DNA of 64,000 nt from positions 1-64,000 of the forward strand of contig NZ_AWZU01000013.1 in NCBI RefSeq assembly GCF_000472385.1, given 5' to 3'. The notes beneath the pieces were generated by a model. The model searched no databases. It was given only the letters and a program-made list of their open reading frames with translations, and was not told the origin of the DNA. A program made the translations under genes and the position numbers. The DNA is from Bradyrhizobium sp. ARR65. GTDB lineage: Bacteria; Pseudomonadota; Alphaproteobacteria; Rhizobiales; Xanthobacteraceae. Positions 51,375 through 61,206 of this stretch are shown here, piece after piece (position 1 is the first letter of the stretch; each line of letters begins with the position of its first letter).

Positions 51375-52652
51375 ATGGAAGGCACCAAAGGATTCAGTGT
51401 GAAGCGCGCCGCATTTGCCGCAACCATCGGCAATATGCTCGAGTTCTACGACTTCATCACCTACAGCTTCTTTGCGATCCAGATCGGGCACACCTTCTTC
51501 CCCTCGCAAAGCGAGTACGGCAGCCTCATGCTGTCGCTCGCGACCTTCGGCGCCGGCTTTATCACCCGACCGGTCGGCGGCATCGTGCTCGGCATCTATT
51601 CCGATCGCGTCGGCAGACGGCCGGCAATGATGCTGAGCTTTGCGTTGATGGGAGGTGCGATCCTGGCCATCTCGCTCACCCCATCCTACAAGGCGATCGG
51701 TCTTGCTGCGCCGATCATCGTGATAATAGCACGCATGACACAGGGCTTCGCGCTCGGTGGCGAGGTCGGGCCCACCACCGCCTATCTCATCGAGATCGCC
51801 CCGCCGGAACGCCGGGCACTGATGGTGTCGTGGCAGCCGACAAGTCAGGAGATCGCTGCGACCGCCGGCGCATTGGTGGGCGTGATCCTCAGCAAGACCA
51901 TGGCTCCCGAGGCGCTCGAAGCTTATGGTTGGCGCTTGGCATTCCTGATCGGGGCCGTCTGTCTGCCGTTCGGGCTCTGGATGCGCCGGACTCTGCCGGA
52001 GACGATCCCGCAAAATGAATCCGGCGCAGAGCGCGAAACCTCGAACCATCTCGTGCTGGCGCGCCGGCACATCCGTGTGATCGTATTGGCTCTGATGATT
52101 TTGGCGAGCGGCACGATTGCGACCTATGTGACGCAATACATGACAACCTATGCACAGAACACGCTGCATGTGCCGTCGCCTCTGGCCTTTGCCGTTTCGC
52201 TGGTGAGCAATGGTCTTCAGATCGCCGGCGCACTCCTGGGAGGCTGGCTCGCCGACCTCCTCGGCCGCAAGCCGGTGATGGTCTGGCCCCAGCTCATCGC
52301 GCTCCTGCTAACCTATCCGATCTTCGTGTGGATCGTCCATGCGCCCGGCGCGTTGTCGCTGCTGTTTGGCTTTGGCGTATTGTCGTTGATCGGATCGCTG
52401 CCGTTCACTGCGTTCTACGCGACCTTCACCGAGGCGCTGCCGCAAAACATCCGCGGCGGGGTATTCGCTACCGTTTACGCGGTCGCGATCGCGAGCTTTG
52501 GCGGTACCGCGCAACTCGTCGTAACCTGGCTGCTTCACGTTTCAGGCGATCCGCTCGCACCGTCCTGGTATCTCCTTGTGGCGGCGGTGGTTGGACTCAT
52601 CGCGATGAGTTTGATGCCAGAGACTGCACCCGCGAAGGTAAGGCGGACCTGA
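51375..52652 (+). CDS. MFS transporter, metabolite:H+ symporter type
   Basis: 425 residues from the ATG at 51375. Twelve hydrophobic segments. The N-terminal FAATIGNMLEFYDFITYSFFA and RPVGGIVLGIYSDRVGRRPAMM are MHS-family hallmarks, shared with ProP and citrate carriers. The cargo could be a carboxylate or a betaine. It is the only carrier between the malonate operon and the polyol locus, so a role in malonate uptake is possible but unproven. Confidence 0.86.
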   Translation: MEGTKGFSVKRAAFAATIGNMLEFYDFITYSFFAIQIGHTFFPSQSEYGSLMLSLATFGAGFITRPVGGIVLGIYSDRVGRRPAMMLSFALMGGAILAISLTPSYKAIGLAAPIIVIIARMTQGFALGGEVGPTTAYLIEIAPPERRALMVSWQPTSQEIAATAGALVGVILSKTMAPEALEAYGWRLAFLIGAVCLPFGLWMRRTLPETIPQNESGAERETSNHLVLARRHIRVIVLALMILASGTIATYVTQYMTTYAQNTLHVPSPLAFAVSLVSNGLQIAGALLGGWLADLLGRKPVMVWPQLIALLLTYPIFVWIVHAPGALSLLFGFGVLSLIGSLPFTAFYATFTEALPQNIRGGVFATVYAVAIASFGGTAQLVVTWLLHVSGDPLAPSWYLLVAAVVGLIAMSLMPETAPAKVRRT

Positions 52653-52782
52653 GCTTACAGGAGCCGAAGGGCCGTGGCGCGTGTAGAGGCCCGCGCCGTT
52701 CGGGTCGGAGAAAAAGCTGATCCGCGCGGGATTGGGATCGGGCCTGCACGACCGGAAGTGGCCGGATAGAAAGGCCTGGGCT

Positions 52783-52806
52783 ATTGCTCAATTGCTGAGC
52801 ATATGA
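52783..52806 (+). promoter_or_regulatory. SorC-type operator candidate before HAD gene
   Basis: ATTGCTCA (52783-52790) faces TGAGCATATGA (52796-52806), forming an inverted repeat ending 12 bases before the HAD start. TGAGCATATG is the exact reverse of CATATGCTCA at 54551-54560, linking the two promoters of the locus. Confidence 0.65.
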
Positions 52807-52818
52807 TCCGATGGCGGG

Positions 52819-53478
52819 ATGACGTTCGGCTTTCCAGAACCTGATCTGATCATCTTCGACTGCGACGGCGTGCTCGTCGACAGCGAGGTCTTGAGTTGTG
52901 GGTGTCTCTCGGAAGTCCTTGGGCAGTGCGGAATTGAGCTCAGCGAGCACGACGCACTCGACTTGTTTCTTGGTCGAAGCACGGCTGCGGTCTTGCAGCA
53001 CTATGACGGCCGTCTCGTTCCTGAGAACTTTCTGAGAGCGCTCAAGGCCCAGGTGTTTCAACAATTCAGGCGGTCGTTGCGGTCCATTCCGGGTGTGAGC
53101 GCGGTGATATCGCAGCTTACGGTGCCGTTTTGCGTCGCCTCCTCGAGCGATCTCGACCGCGTCCGCTTGTCGCTCGGGCTGACCGATCTTGCGCGTTACT
53201 TCGGCGATCGGCTGTACACCGCGCAGATGGTGGCGCGCGGCAAGCCCGCTCCCGATCTCTTTCTCCATGCGGCGGCGCAAATGCAGGCCGATCCGCAGCG
53301 CACCTTGGTGGTCGAAGACAGCGTCAGCGGCGTCAGCGCCGCAAAAGCTGCGGGCATGATGGTGTGGGGATTTGTTGGTGGCAGTCATTACCGGTCCCGC
53401 GATGGCCGCAGCATGCTGGTCGACGCCGGGGCCGATCGCGTTTTCGACCAGATGGCGAACTTCTGGAAGGGAGCCTAG
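52819..53478 (+). CDS. HAD-superfamily phosphatase
   Basis: 219 residues. The HAD loop DLIIFDCDGVLVDSEVLSCG carries the nucleophile Asp, and PGVSAVISQ, KPAPDLFLHAA and VVEDSVSGVSAAKAAG are the other HAD motifs, close to beta-phosphoglucomutase and sugar-phosphatase members. First gene of the polyol locus. Likely dephosphorylates or isomerises a sugar phosphate from the operon's kinases. Followed 6 bases later by the SorC gene. Confidence 0.85.
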   Translation: MTFGFPEPDLIIFDCDGVLVDSEVLSCGCLSEVLGQCGIELSEHDALDLFLGRSTAAVLQHYDGRLVPENFLRALKAQVFQQFRRSLRSIPGVSAVISQLTVPFCVASSSDLDRVRLSLGLTDLARYFGDRLYTAQMVARGKPAPDLFLHAAAQMQADPQRTLVVEDSVSGVSAAKAAGMMVWGFVGGSHYRSRDGRSMLVDAGADRVFDQMANFWKGA

Positions 53479-53484
53479 CGGATC

Positions 53485-54441
53485 ATGATGGCTGCGCCCG
53501 AGAACGAAAGGTCCCGTCTCGACGATGCCGCGCGCGCCGGCTGGCTCTATTTCATCGCCGGTCATACTCAGGATGAGATCGCGAAGATGCTGCAGGTGTC
53601 GCGCGCCTCGGCCCAGCGCCTGGTATCATTGTGTCTTGCGGAGCGTCTGATCACCTTTCGGCTCGAACATCCCATTGCGGCATGCATGGAATTGGCCTCG
53701 CAGCTAAAGGACCGCTTCAACCTCGTGCACAGCGAGGTGGTGCCGGCCGATCCGGCGGCGCCGAACACGACGGCCGGAGTCGCGGAACGCAGCGCCAATC
53801 TGCTCGATCTCACCCTGCGCTCCGAGACGCCCGTCATCGTCGCCTTGGGGACGGGGCGGGCAGTGCGCGCCGCGGTGGAACGGGTCACGCCGATCGACAG
53901 GCCCAATCACCAGATCGTCTCCCTGGTCGGGAATATCTCGGCTGACGGGTCGGCGAGCTTTTTCGATACGGTCGGGCGCCTTGCTGATCGCACCGGGGCG
54001 CGCCATTACCCCATGCCGCTGCCGTTTCTGATGTCATCGGAAGACGAGCGCAACCGTATGGTCCGGATCGAGCCCATCGCCAAGGTCAAGGCGATCGCAG
54101 CCAAGGCCGATCTGCGTCTGGTCGGCATCGGCCAGATGGATCAAAAGGCGCAGGTGCATGTCGACGGCTTCGTCACACGCGAAGAACTGTTCGAGATGAT
54201 GCGACTGGGCGCCGTGGGTGAGGTGACCGGCTGGGCCTATGACGAAAAAGGTCGGCTTATCAAGGGCGGTACGAACAAGCGTCTGACCAGCATTCCTCCA
54301 CAGACGCCGGCGCAGACGACGACGATCGCTGTTGCGGTCGGGGCAGCCAAGGTCGCTGCGATCCGCGCCGCGCTGATCGGACGTCTGGTCAACGGTCTCA
54401 TCACCGACGAAGCGACCGCACGGGCCATTCTCGACCGATAG
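53485..54441 (+). CDS. SorC-family transcriptional regulator
   Basis: 318 residues. N-terminal HTH GHTQDEIAKMLQVSRASAQRLVSLC, then a sugar-binding domain: RSETPVIVALGTGRAVRAAVERV and RLVGIGQMDQKAQVHVDGFV. SorC proteins bind a sugar phosphate and regulate nearby catabolic genes. Directly followed by the promoter and SmoE-like gene. Operator candidates are at 52783-52806 and 54532-54560. Confidence 0.88.
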   Translation: MMAAPENERSRLDDAARAGWLYFIAGHTQDEIAKMLQVSRASAQRLVSLCLAERLITFRLEHPIAACMELASQLKDRFNLVHSEVVPADPAAPNTTAGVAERSANLLDLTLRSETPVIVALGTGRAVRAAVERVTPIDRPNHQIVSLVGNISADGSASFFDTVGRLADRTGARHYPMPLPFLMSSEDERNRMVRIEPIAKVKAIAAKADLRLVGIGQMDQKAQVHVDGFVTREELFEMMRLGAVGEVTGWAYDEKGRLIKGGTNKRLTSIPPQTPAQTTTIAVAVGAAKVAAIRAALIGRLVNGLITDEATARAILDR

Positions 54442-54504
54442 GGCTCACGCACCGCATCAGATCTTTCTGGATACGCTGTCGCGGCCGGAACGGCTGGCGT
54501 CGGC

Positions 54505-54560
54505 TTGACAAATCCGAGCGGTTGATGTGAACATACGCTCAACGCGTGGGCATATGCTCA
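54505..54560 (+). promoter_or_regulatory. Promoter and SorC operator before the ABC operon
   Basis: TTGACA (54505-54510) is a strong -35. Downstream CATACGCTCA (54532-54541) and CATATGCTCA (54551-54560) are direct repeats 19 bases apart that also overlap the likely -10 area. The second is reverse-identical to a site before the HAD gene. SorC binding here could repress or activate the operon. Confidence 0.7.
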
Positions 54561-54585
54561 AAGCACGCGACTATGGGAGGTTACC

Positions 54586-55899
54586 GTGAAAAACGTCCAT
54601 GGCGCCCTTGTGGGCGTGGCTGCGCTTTTGCTTTCGGCCCCCTCGATCGCCCAGACCACCCTGACAATTGCCACCGTCAACAACGGCGACATGATCCGCA
54701 TGCAGGGACTGACTGGCGAGTTCATCGCCAAGAATCCGGACATCGCAGTCAAATGGGTGACCCTTGAGGAAAATGTCCTGCGCCAGCGTGTCACCACGGA
54801 TATCGCCACCAAGGGCGGCCAATTCGACGTGCTTACCATCGGCACCTATGAGGTGCCGATCTGGGCGAAGAAGAATTGGCTGGTTCCGCTCGACAATCTC
54901 GGTCCTGATTACGACATCGCCGATTTGCTTCCCAAGATCAGGGATGCGGTGTCGCTGTCGGGAAAACTCTATGCCGCACCATTCTACGGCGAGAGCTCGA
55001 TGACGATGTACCGCACCGACCTGTTCCAAAAGGCCGGGCTCACCATGCCGGAAAATCCAAGCTGGGATTTCGTGATCGATGCGGCGAAGAAGTTGACCGA
55101 CAAGGAGGCCGGCGTTTACGGCATCTGCCTGCGCGGCAAGGCCGGCTGGGGCGAGAACATGGCGTTTCTGACCGCCATGGCCAACTCCTACGGCGCGCGT
55201 TGGTTCGACGAGAAATGGCAACCGCAGTTCGACAAGCCGGAATGGAAGAAGACGCTATCGGTCTATGTCGATCTGATGAAGCAGGCCGGCCCGCCCGGTG
55301 CAAGCTCGAACGGCTTTAATGAGAATCTGGCGCTGTTCAACGCCGGCAAATGCGCGATGTGGATCGATGCGACGGTCGCGGCATCGTTCGTGAGCAATCC
55401 GAAGGATTCGAAGGTTGCCGACAAGGTGGGCTTCGCGCTTGCACCTAACGCTGGTCTCGGCAAGAACGCGAATTGGCTTTGGGCCTGGAATCTTGCGATT
55501 CCGGCCGGCTCGAAGAAGGTGGAGGCCGCCGAGAAGTTCATCGCCTGGGCGACAGGCAAGGACTACACCAACCTCGTCGCGTCCAAGGAGGGCTGGGCCA
55601 ACGTGCCGCCGGGGACACGTACATCGCTGTACCACAACCCGGACTATCTCAAGGTCGCGCCGTTCGCCAAGCTGACCTTGGCGTCGATCGACGCGGCTGA
55701 TCCGAACAAGCCGACGGTCCAACCCGTGCCCTATGTCGGAGTGCAATACGCGGCGATCCCGGAATTCCAGGGCATCGGCACGGCCGTCGGCCAGCAGTTC
55801 TCGGCGGCGCTGTCGGGTTCGACCACGGTTGATGCGGCGCTGGCGGCGGCACAGTCGTCGACCGAACGGGAAATGAAGCGCGCCGGCTATATCAAATAG
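54586..55899 (+). CDS. Sugar/polyol ABC substrate-binding protein (SmoE-like)
   Basis: 437 residues, GTG start. Signal peptide MKNVHGALVGVAALLLSAPS, cleaved near AQTT. Family 1 sugar-binding region: GDMIRMQGLTGEFIAKNPDIA, LTIGTYEVPIWAKKNWLVPLD and AAFSFNGF-like C-terminal parts (here GASSNGFNENLALFNAGKCAMW). Similar to mannitol/sorbitol binders of rhizobia and Rhodobacter. Probably binds a polyol such as ribitol, sorbitol or arabitol. Followed by a hairpin and two permease genes. Confidence 0.88.
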   Translation: MKNVHGALVGVAALLLSAPSIAQTTLTIATVNNGDMIRMQGLTGEFIAKNPDIAVKWVTLEENVLRQRVTTDIATKGGQFDVLTIGTYEVPIWAKKNWLVPLDNLGPDYDIADLLPKIRDAVSLSGKLYAAPFYGESSMTMYRTDLFQKAGLTMPENPSWDFVIDAAKKLTDKEAGVYGICLRGKAGWGENMAFLTAMANSYGARWFDEKWQPQFDKPEWKKTLSVYVDLMKQAGPPGASSNGFNENLALFNAGKCAMWIDATVAASFVSNPKDSKVADKVGFALAPNAGLGKNANWLWAWNLAIPAGSKKVEAAEKFIAWATGKDYTNLVASKEGWANVPPGTRTSLYHNPDYLKVAPFAKLTLASIDAADPNKPTVQPVPYVGVQYAAIPEFQGIGTAVGQQFSAALSGSTTVDAALAAAQSSTEREMKRAGYIK

Positions 55900-55936
55900 G
55901 CGGCGAACGTCAGCTCACTCTCCCGAGCTGAGCCTT

Positions 55937-55960
55937 GCGGCCATCCTGTCGGATGGCCGC
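55937..55960 (+). promoter_or_regulatory. Stem-loop after the SmoE-like gene
   Basis: A perfect 10-bp stem (GCGGCCATCC / GGATGGCCGC) with a TGTC loop, ending 30 bases before the first permease. No T-run follows. As at 2075-2097, it follows a binding-protein gene and likely stabilises its 3' end. Confidence 0.6.
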
Positions 55961-55990
55961 TCTCGCTCCCCTCGGCGGGCGGAGGCATTT

Positions 55991-56863
55991 ATGGCGACCA
56001 GACAGACGCAATTACTTGCGCGGACCCTGCTGACGCCGGCGGTCGCGCTGCTGTTCGTCTGGATGATCGTTCCGCTGGCCCTGACCATTTACTTCTCGAC
56101 GCTGCACTACAATCTGCTCGAACCCGAAACCCAGCAATTCGTCGGTCTCGAGAATTTTCGCTACTTCCTGACCGATCCCGCCTTTCTTGCCTCGCTGCAG
56201 AACACCCTGGTTCTTGTCGGCTCCGTACTGGGGCTCACCGTTGCGCTTGGCATCCCGCTCGCGCTGTTGCTCGACCAGCCGGTCGTCGGCCGCACCATTG
56301 TCCGGCTGATGGTCATCGCGCCGTTCTTTGTCATGCCAACCGTGAGCGCGCTGGTCTGGAAGAATCTGCTGATGCATCCGGTATCTGGATTGTTCGCCTG
56401 GATTGCGAAGCTGTTTGGTCTGGCGCCGATCGATTGGTTCAACGATGCGCCGCTCTTTGCCATCATCCTGATCGTCTCCTGGCAATGGCTGCCGTTCGCC
56501 ACGCTTATCCTGCTCACGGCACTGCAATCGCTCGACGAGGAGCAGAAGGAAGCCGCCGAGATGGATGGAGCCGGTCCGCTGTCTTCCTTCATCTACATCA
56601 CGCTGCCGCATCTGGCGCGACCTATCACGGTGGTAATCCTGATCGAGACAATCTTCCTCCTGACCGTGTTCGCCGAAATCTTCGTGACCACCGGCGGTGG
56701 CCCCGGACTGCAGACCACCAACATCGCCTTCCTGATCTATTCGCAGGCGCTCATCCAGTATGACGTCGGCAGCGCATCGGCCGGCGGATTGGTGGCCGTA
56801 GTGATCGCCAACATCGTGGCCTTCTTCCTTGTCAGGATGGTCGGCCGCAACCTGGAGGCCTGA
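55991..56863 (+). CDS. Polyol ABC transporter permease (SmoF-like)
   Basis: 290 residues, six hydrophobic segments. MalF-type EAA loop: EEQKEAAEMDGAGPLSSFIYI with the conserved Gly and hydrophobic end TLPHLARPI. N-terminal LLFVWMIVPLALTIYFST. It pairs with the permease that starts 3 bases downstream. Confidence 0.9.
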   Translation: MATRQTQLLARTLLTPAVALLFVWMIVPLALTIYFSTLHYNLLEPETQQFVGLENFRYFLTDPAFLASLQNTLVLVGSVLGLTVALGIPLALLLDQPVVGRTIVRLMVIAPFFVMPTVSALVWKNLLMHPVSGLFAWIAKLFGLAPIDWFNDAPLFAIILIVSWQWLPFATLILLTALQSLDEEQKEAAEMDGAGPLSSFIYITLPHLARPITVVILIETIFLLTVFAEIFVTTGGGPGLQTTNIAFLIYSQALIQYDVGSASAGGLVAVVIANIVAFFLVRMVGRNLEA

Positions 56864-56866
56864 GCC

Positions 56867-57697
56867 ATGGCCCGCATGCCAACCAGGAGGCGTATAGCGC
56901 TCTCAACTATCGCCGCTTGGCTGGTCGGCTTCTTGATCTTCTTTCCCATCCTCTGGATGGTGCTCGCCAGCTTCAAGACGGAGCTGGAGGCCTTTGCGAT
57001 CCCGCCGTCGTTCCTGTTCTTCGACTGGACGCTGGAAAACTACGTTACGGTGCAGGGGCGCAGCGACTATCTGCACCACGCCTTCAACTCGGTTGTCGTT
57101 GCCGGAGGCTCAACCCTCATCGCCCTCTTGATCGCGATCCCCGCCGCCTGGTCGATGGCCTTCTCGCCGACCAAGCGCACCAAGGACGTACTGCTGTGGA
57201 TGCTGTCGACCAAGATGATGCCGGCGGTCGGCGTATTGGTTCCGATTTACCTGATCTATCGGGACTTCGGCTTGCTCGACTCGTTAACGGGTCTCGTCAT
57301 CATTCTTTGCCTCGGCAATTTGCCGATCGTGGTCTGGATGCTGTTCACCTATTTCAAGGAAATCCCTCGAGACATCCTGGAGGCGGCGCGCATGGATGGC
57401 GCAACTATCGGCCGTGAGCTCATCTATGTTCTGACGCCGATGGCCGTGCCGGGGCTCGCTTCCACCTTGCTGCTCAACCTGATCCTTGCCTGGAACGAAG
57501 CATTCTGGACGCTGAACCTGTCGACCTTGCAAGCCGCGCCGCTCACCGTCTTCATCGCATCCTATTCGAGTCCGGAAGGGTTGTTCTGGGCCAAGCTCTC
57601 GGCGGCATCGACGCTTGCTATCGCTCCGATCCTCGTGCTCGGCTGGTTCAGTCAGCGGCAACTCGTCCGCGGCCTGACCTTCGGCGCCGTCAAGTAG
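56867..57697 (+). CDS. Polyol ABC transporter permease (SmoG-like)
   Basis: 276 residues, MalG-type. EAA loop IPRDILEAARMDGATIGRELIYV, then LTPMAVPGLASTLLLNLILAWNE. It follows the SmoF-like gene closely behind GGAGG and precedes the ATPase by 18 bases. Confidence 0.9.
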   Translation: MARMPTRRRIALSTIAAWLVGFLIFFPILWMVLASFKTELEAFAIPPSFLFFDWTLENYVTVQGRSDYLHHAFNSVVVAGGSTLIALLIAIPAAWSMAFSPTKRTKDVLLWMLSTKMMPAVGVLVPIYLIYRDFGLLDSLTGLVIILCLGNLPIVVWMLFTYFKEIPRDILEAARMDGATIGRELIYVLTPMAVPGLASTLLLNLILAWNEAFWTLNLSTLQAAPLTVFIASYSSPEGLFWAKLSAASTLAIAPILVLGWFSQRQLVRGLTFGAVK

Positions 57698-57715
57698 CAG
57701 GAGGGCCTTGGAATC

Positions 57716-58720
<1,005 letters not shown>

Positions 58721-58734
58721 GCAGGAAGGCGAAA

Positions 58735-59508
58735 ATGTATCTCGAGAAATTCAAGCTACCGGGCAAGATCGCGATCGTGACAGGCGCGGGGCAGGGGATC
58801 GGACTCGCCTGCGCCGAGGCACTCGCCGAAGCCGGAGCAAGGGTCATCATCGCCGACCGCGATGCCACGGTCGCGAAGACCGCGACTGGCGCTCTGACGA
58901 GCAAAGGATACGAAGCAGAGATGGCGCAGATGGATGTGACGGACTCACGGCGCGTCTCCGAGCTCGCTGATGAGCTGGTGTCACGCTATGGCCGGGTCGA
59001 TATCCTCGTCAACAATGCCGGAATTGCACGAAGCGAAACGCCTGCCGAAACGGTCACCGATGAGCACTGGCTGAACGTCATCGACGTCAATCTCAACGGG
59101 ACCTTCTGGTGCTGCCGCGCCTTTGGCAGGCATATGCTCGAGGCCAAGGCCGGAACTATCGTCAATATCGGTTCGATGTCGGGCTTTATCGTCAATAAGC
59201 CACAGGAACAGTGCTACTACAACGCCTCCAAAGCTGCGGTGCACCATTTGACCAAATCGCTGGCGGCGGAATGGGCGCCGCGCGGCGTGCGCGTCAATGC
59301 GGTTGCGCCGACTTATATCGAAACCCCGTTGAACGCGTTCGTGAAAAACAATCCCCGCATGTACGATGCCTGGATCGGCGGCACGCCGATGGCGCGGCTG
59401 GGGCAGGTGGAGGAGATCGCCTCGGTCGTTCTATTCCTCGCATCCGAGGCCGCAAGCCTGATGACGGGAAGCATCGTTCTTGTCGATGGCGGATACACTT
59501 GCTGGTAA
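58735..59508 (+). CDS. Polyol dehydrogenase (short-chain dehydrogenase)
   Basis: 257 residues from the ATG at 58735 (AGGAAGGCG). Cofactor motif IAIVTGAGQGIGLACAEALAE, VNNAGIARSETP, the catalytic YYNASKAAVHHLTKSLAAEW and the tail TGSIVLVDGGYTCW. Close in style to ribitol, sorbitol and arabitol 2-dehydrogenases (SmoS type). Expected to oxidise a polyol to a ketose. Next to a pentulose kinase, so a pentitol is favoured. Confidence 0.83.
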   Translation: MYLEKFKLPGKIAIVTGAGQGIGLACAEALAEAGARVIIADRDATVAKTATGALTSKGYEAEMAQMDVTDSRRVSELADELVSRYGRVDILVNNAGIARSETPAETVTDEHWLNVIDVNLNGTFWCCRAFGRHMLEAKAGTIVNIGSMSGFIVNKPQEQCYYNASKAAVHHLTKSLAAEWAPRGVRVNAVAPTYIETPLNAFVKNNPRMYDAWIGGTPMARLGQVEEIASVVLFLASEAASLMTGSIVLVDGGYTCW

Positions 59509-59536
59509 GCTTGCGTCAAAACTGACGGGAGCGAAC

Positions 59537-61186
59537 ATGCGGCAGGCCTTCATCGGCATAGACGTCGGGACTTCCAGCACGCGTGCAGGGATTTTTGATG
59601 AGAAGGGGGCCTTGCTCGCAACCGCGAAACACCCGATCGCGGTCTGGCATGAGGCGGGCGACATCGTCGAACAGTCGTCCTCCAATATCTGGGACGCCTG
59701 CGCGGCTGCGGTCCGTGGTGCCATGGCGGAAGCGGCGATATCGCCCGACATCGTGAAGGGTCTCGGATTTGACGCGACCTGCTCGCTGGTGGTGCTCGAC
59801 CGGAGTGGGAAGCCGCTCAGCGTCAGCGCTTCCGGCGACAACAGGCGCAATGTCATTGTTTGGATGGACCATCGTGCCGTCGCCGAAGCGCGGCTGATCA
59901 ACGAGACCCAGGACGATGTGCTCCGCTATGTGGGAGGTGCCGTCTCGCCCGAGATGGAGATGCCAAAGCTGCTGTGGTTGAAGCGGCACCTGCGCCAAAG
60001 CTTCGATCGGGCCGGTCACTTCTTCGATCTGGCCGATTATCTCTCTTTCCAGGCAACCGGATCGTTGGCGCGCTCCACCTGCACGGTCACCTGCAAATGG
60101 AACTATCTCGCGCATGAGCAGCGCTGGAGCGCGCCCTATTTCCAGCGCATAGGCCTTCAGGAATTCGTCGCCGACGCATACCTGAGGATCGGCACGACAA
60201 TCCTTGCTCCAGGTACGCCGCTCGGGTCGGGCCTGACCGAGGCGGCTGCGCGGGACTTCGGCTTAAATCCGGGAACGCCGGTCGGTGCCTCTCTGATCGA
60301 TGCGCATGCGGGTGGACTGGGTGCGATCGGAGGGCGGGATGGTTCGGGCGCAACCGCCCATGTCTGCGATCGCCTGGCCTATATCATGGGGACTTCCGCT
60401 TGCATCATGGCGACGACGGCGGAGCCATGCTTCGTGCCTGGTGTCTGGGGGCCTTACTACTCGGGCATGGTACCCGGATTCTGGTTGAACGAGGGTGGGC
60501 AATCGGCCGCGGGAGCCGCAATCGATCATCTCGTCCGGTCGCATCCGGCACATGAGGAGGCAAGCGCTGCGGCGCGGCGCGAGGGCGTCGACATCATTGC
60601 GTTCATCGAGAAGCGAGTCATGGAGCGTGCGGGAAACGCGAGCGAGGCTGCGCTCCGAGCGCGTGACATTCACGTTCTGCCGGAGTTCCTTGGCAATCGC
60701 TCGCCCTACGCCGATCCCGATACCCGCGCGGTCATCGCGGGCCTCGATCTCGATACCGACATCGGCGCGATGGAGCGCCTGTTTGTTGCCGGATTGTGTG
60801 GACTTGCATATGGCCTCGCTGATGTCGTGGACGCCTTCCGGGCGCAAGGGGTGGACAGCAAAGTCATCGTCATGGGAGGCGGCGCAGGGCGCAGTCCGCT
60901 TGTGCGGCAGATCATGGCGGATACGACGGGGCTCACGGTGGCACTGCCGCAAACTCCGGAACCGGTGCTGCTTGGCGCGGCCATGCTCGGCGCCGTCGCC
61001 GCAGGAGCTTACGCCTCGCTCGGCCAAACCATGGCCGCGATGTCGGCACTCGGTCGTCTGACCGAACCGACTACGCCGGGAATGGCCGAATTTCACCGCA
61101 GGAAGCGCGAGGTGTACGGGTTGCTGCGCCGGCTTGATCACGCAAGCCGCGGGGTGATGCGCGGGCTCGATATCAGTAGCGGCTGA
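59537..61186 (+). CDS. FGGY-family pentulose kinase (D-ribulokinase-like)
   Basis: 549 residues from the ATG at 59537 (GGGAGCG). FGGY N-terminal phosphate motif FIGIDVGTSSTRAGIFDEKGA, then KGLGFDATCSLVVLDRSGKPL, NVIVWMDHRAVAEARLIN and a C-terminal ATP motif KVIVMGGGAGRSPLVRQIMA. The residues fit the TIGR01315 FGGY pentulose kinase group, which includes D-ribulokinases. With the SDR it would turn a pentitol into a ketose phosphate for the pentose-phosphate pathway. An upstream ATG at 59480 overlaps the SDR gene and is less likely. Confidence 0.82.
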   Translation: MRQAFIGIDVGTSSTRAGIFDEKGALLATAKHPIAVWHEAGDIVEQSSSNIWDACAAAVRGAMAEAAISPDIVKGLGFDATCSLVVLDRSGKPLSVSASGDNRRNVIVWMDHRAVAEARLINETQDDVLRYVGGAVSPEMEMPKLLWLKRHLRQSFDRAGHFFDLADYLSFQATGSLARSTCTVTCKWNYLAHEQRWSAPYFQRIGLQEFVADAYLRIGTTILAPGTPLGSGLTEAAARDFGLNPGTPVGASLIDAHAGGLGAIGGRDGSGATAHVCDRLAYIMGTSACIMATTAEPCFVPGVWGPYYSGMVPGFWLNEGGQSAAGAAIDHLVRSHPAHEEASAAARREGVDIIAFIEKRVMERAGNASEAALRARDIHVLPEFLGNRSPYADPDTRAVIAGLDLDTDIGAMERLFVAGLCGLAYGLADVVDAFRAQGVDSKVIVMGGGAGRSPLVRQIMADTTGLTVALPQTPEPVLLGAAMLGAVAAGAYASLGQTMAAMSALGRLTEPTTPGMAEFHRRKREVYGLLRRLDHASRGVMRGLDISSG

Positions 61187-61206
61187 AAGATCGGAAGGCG
61201 GGAAGA

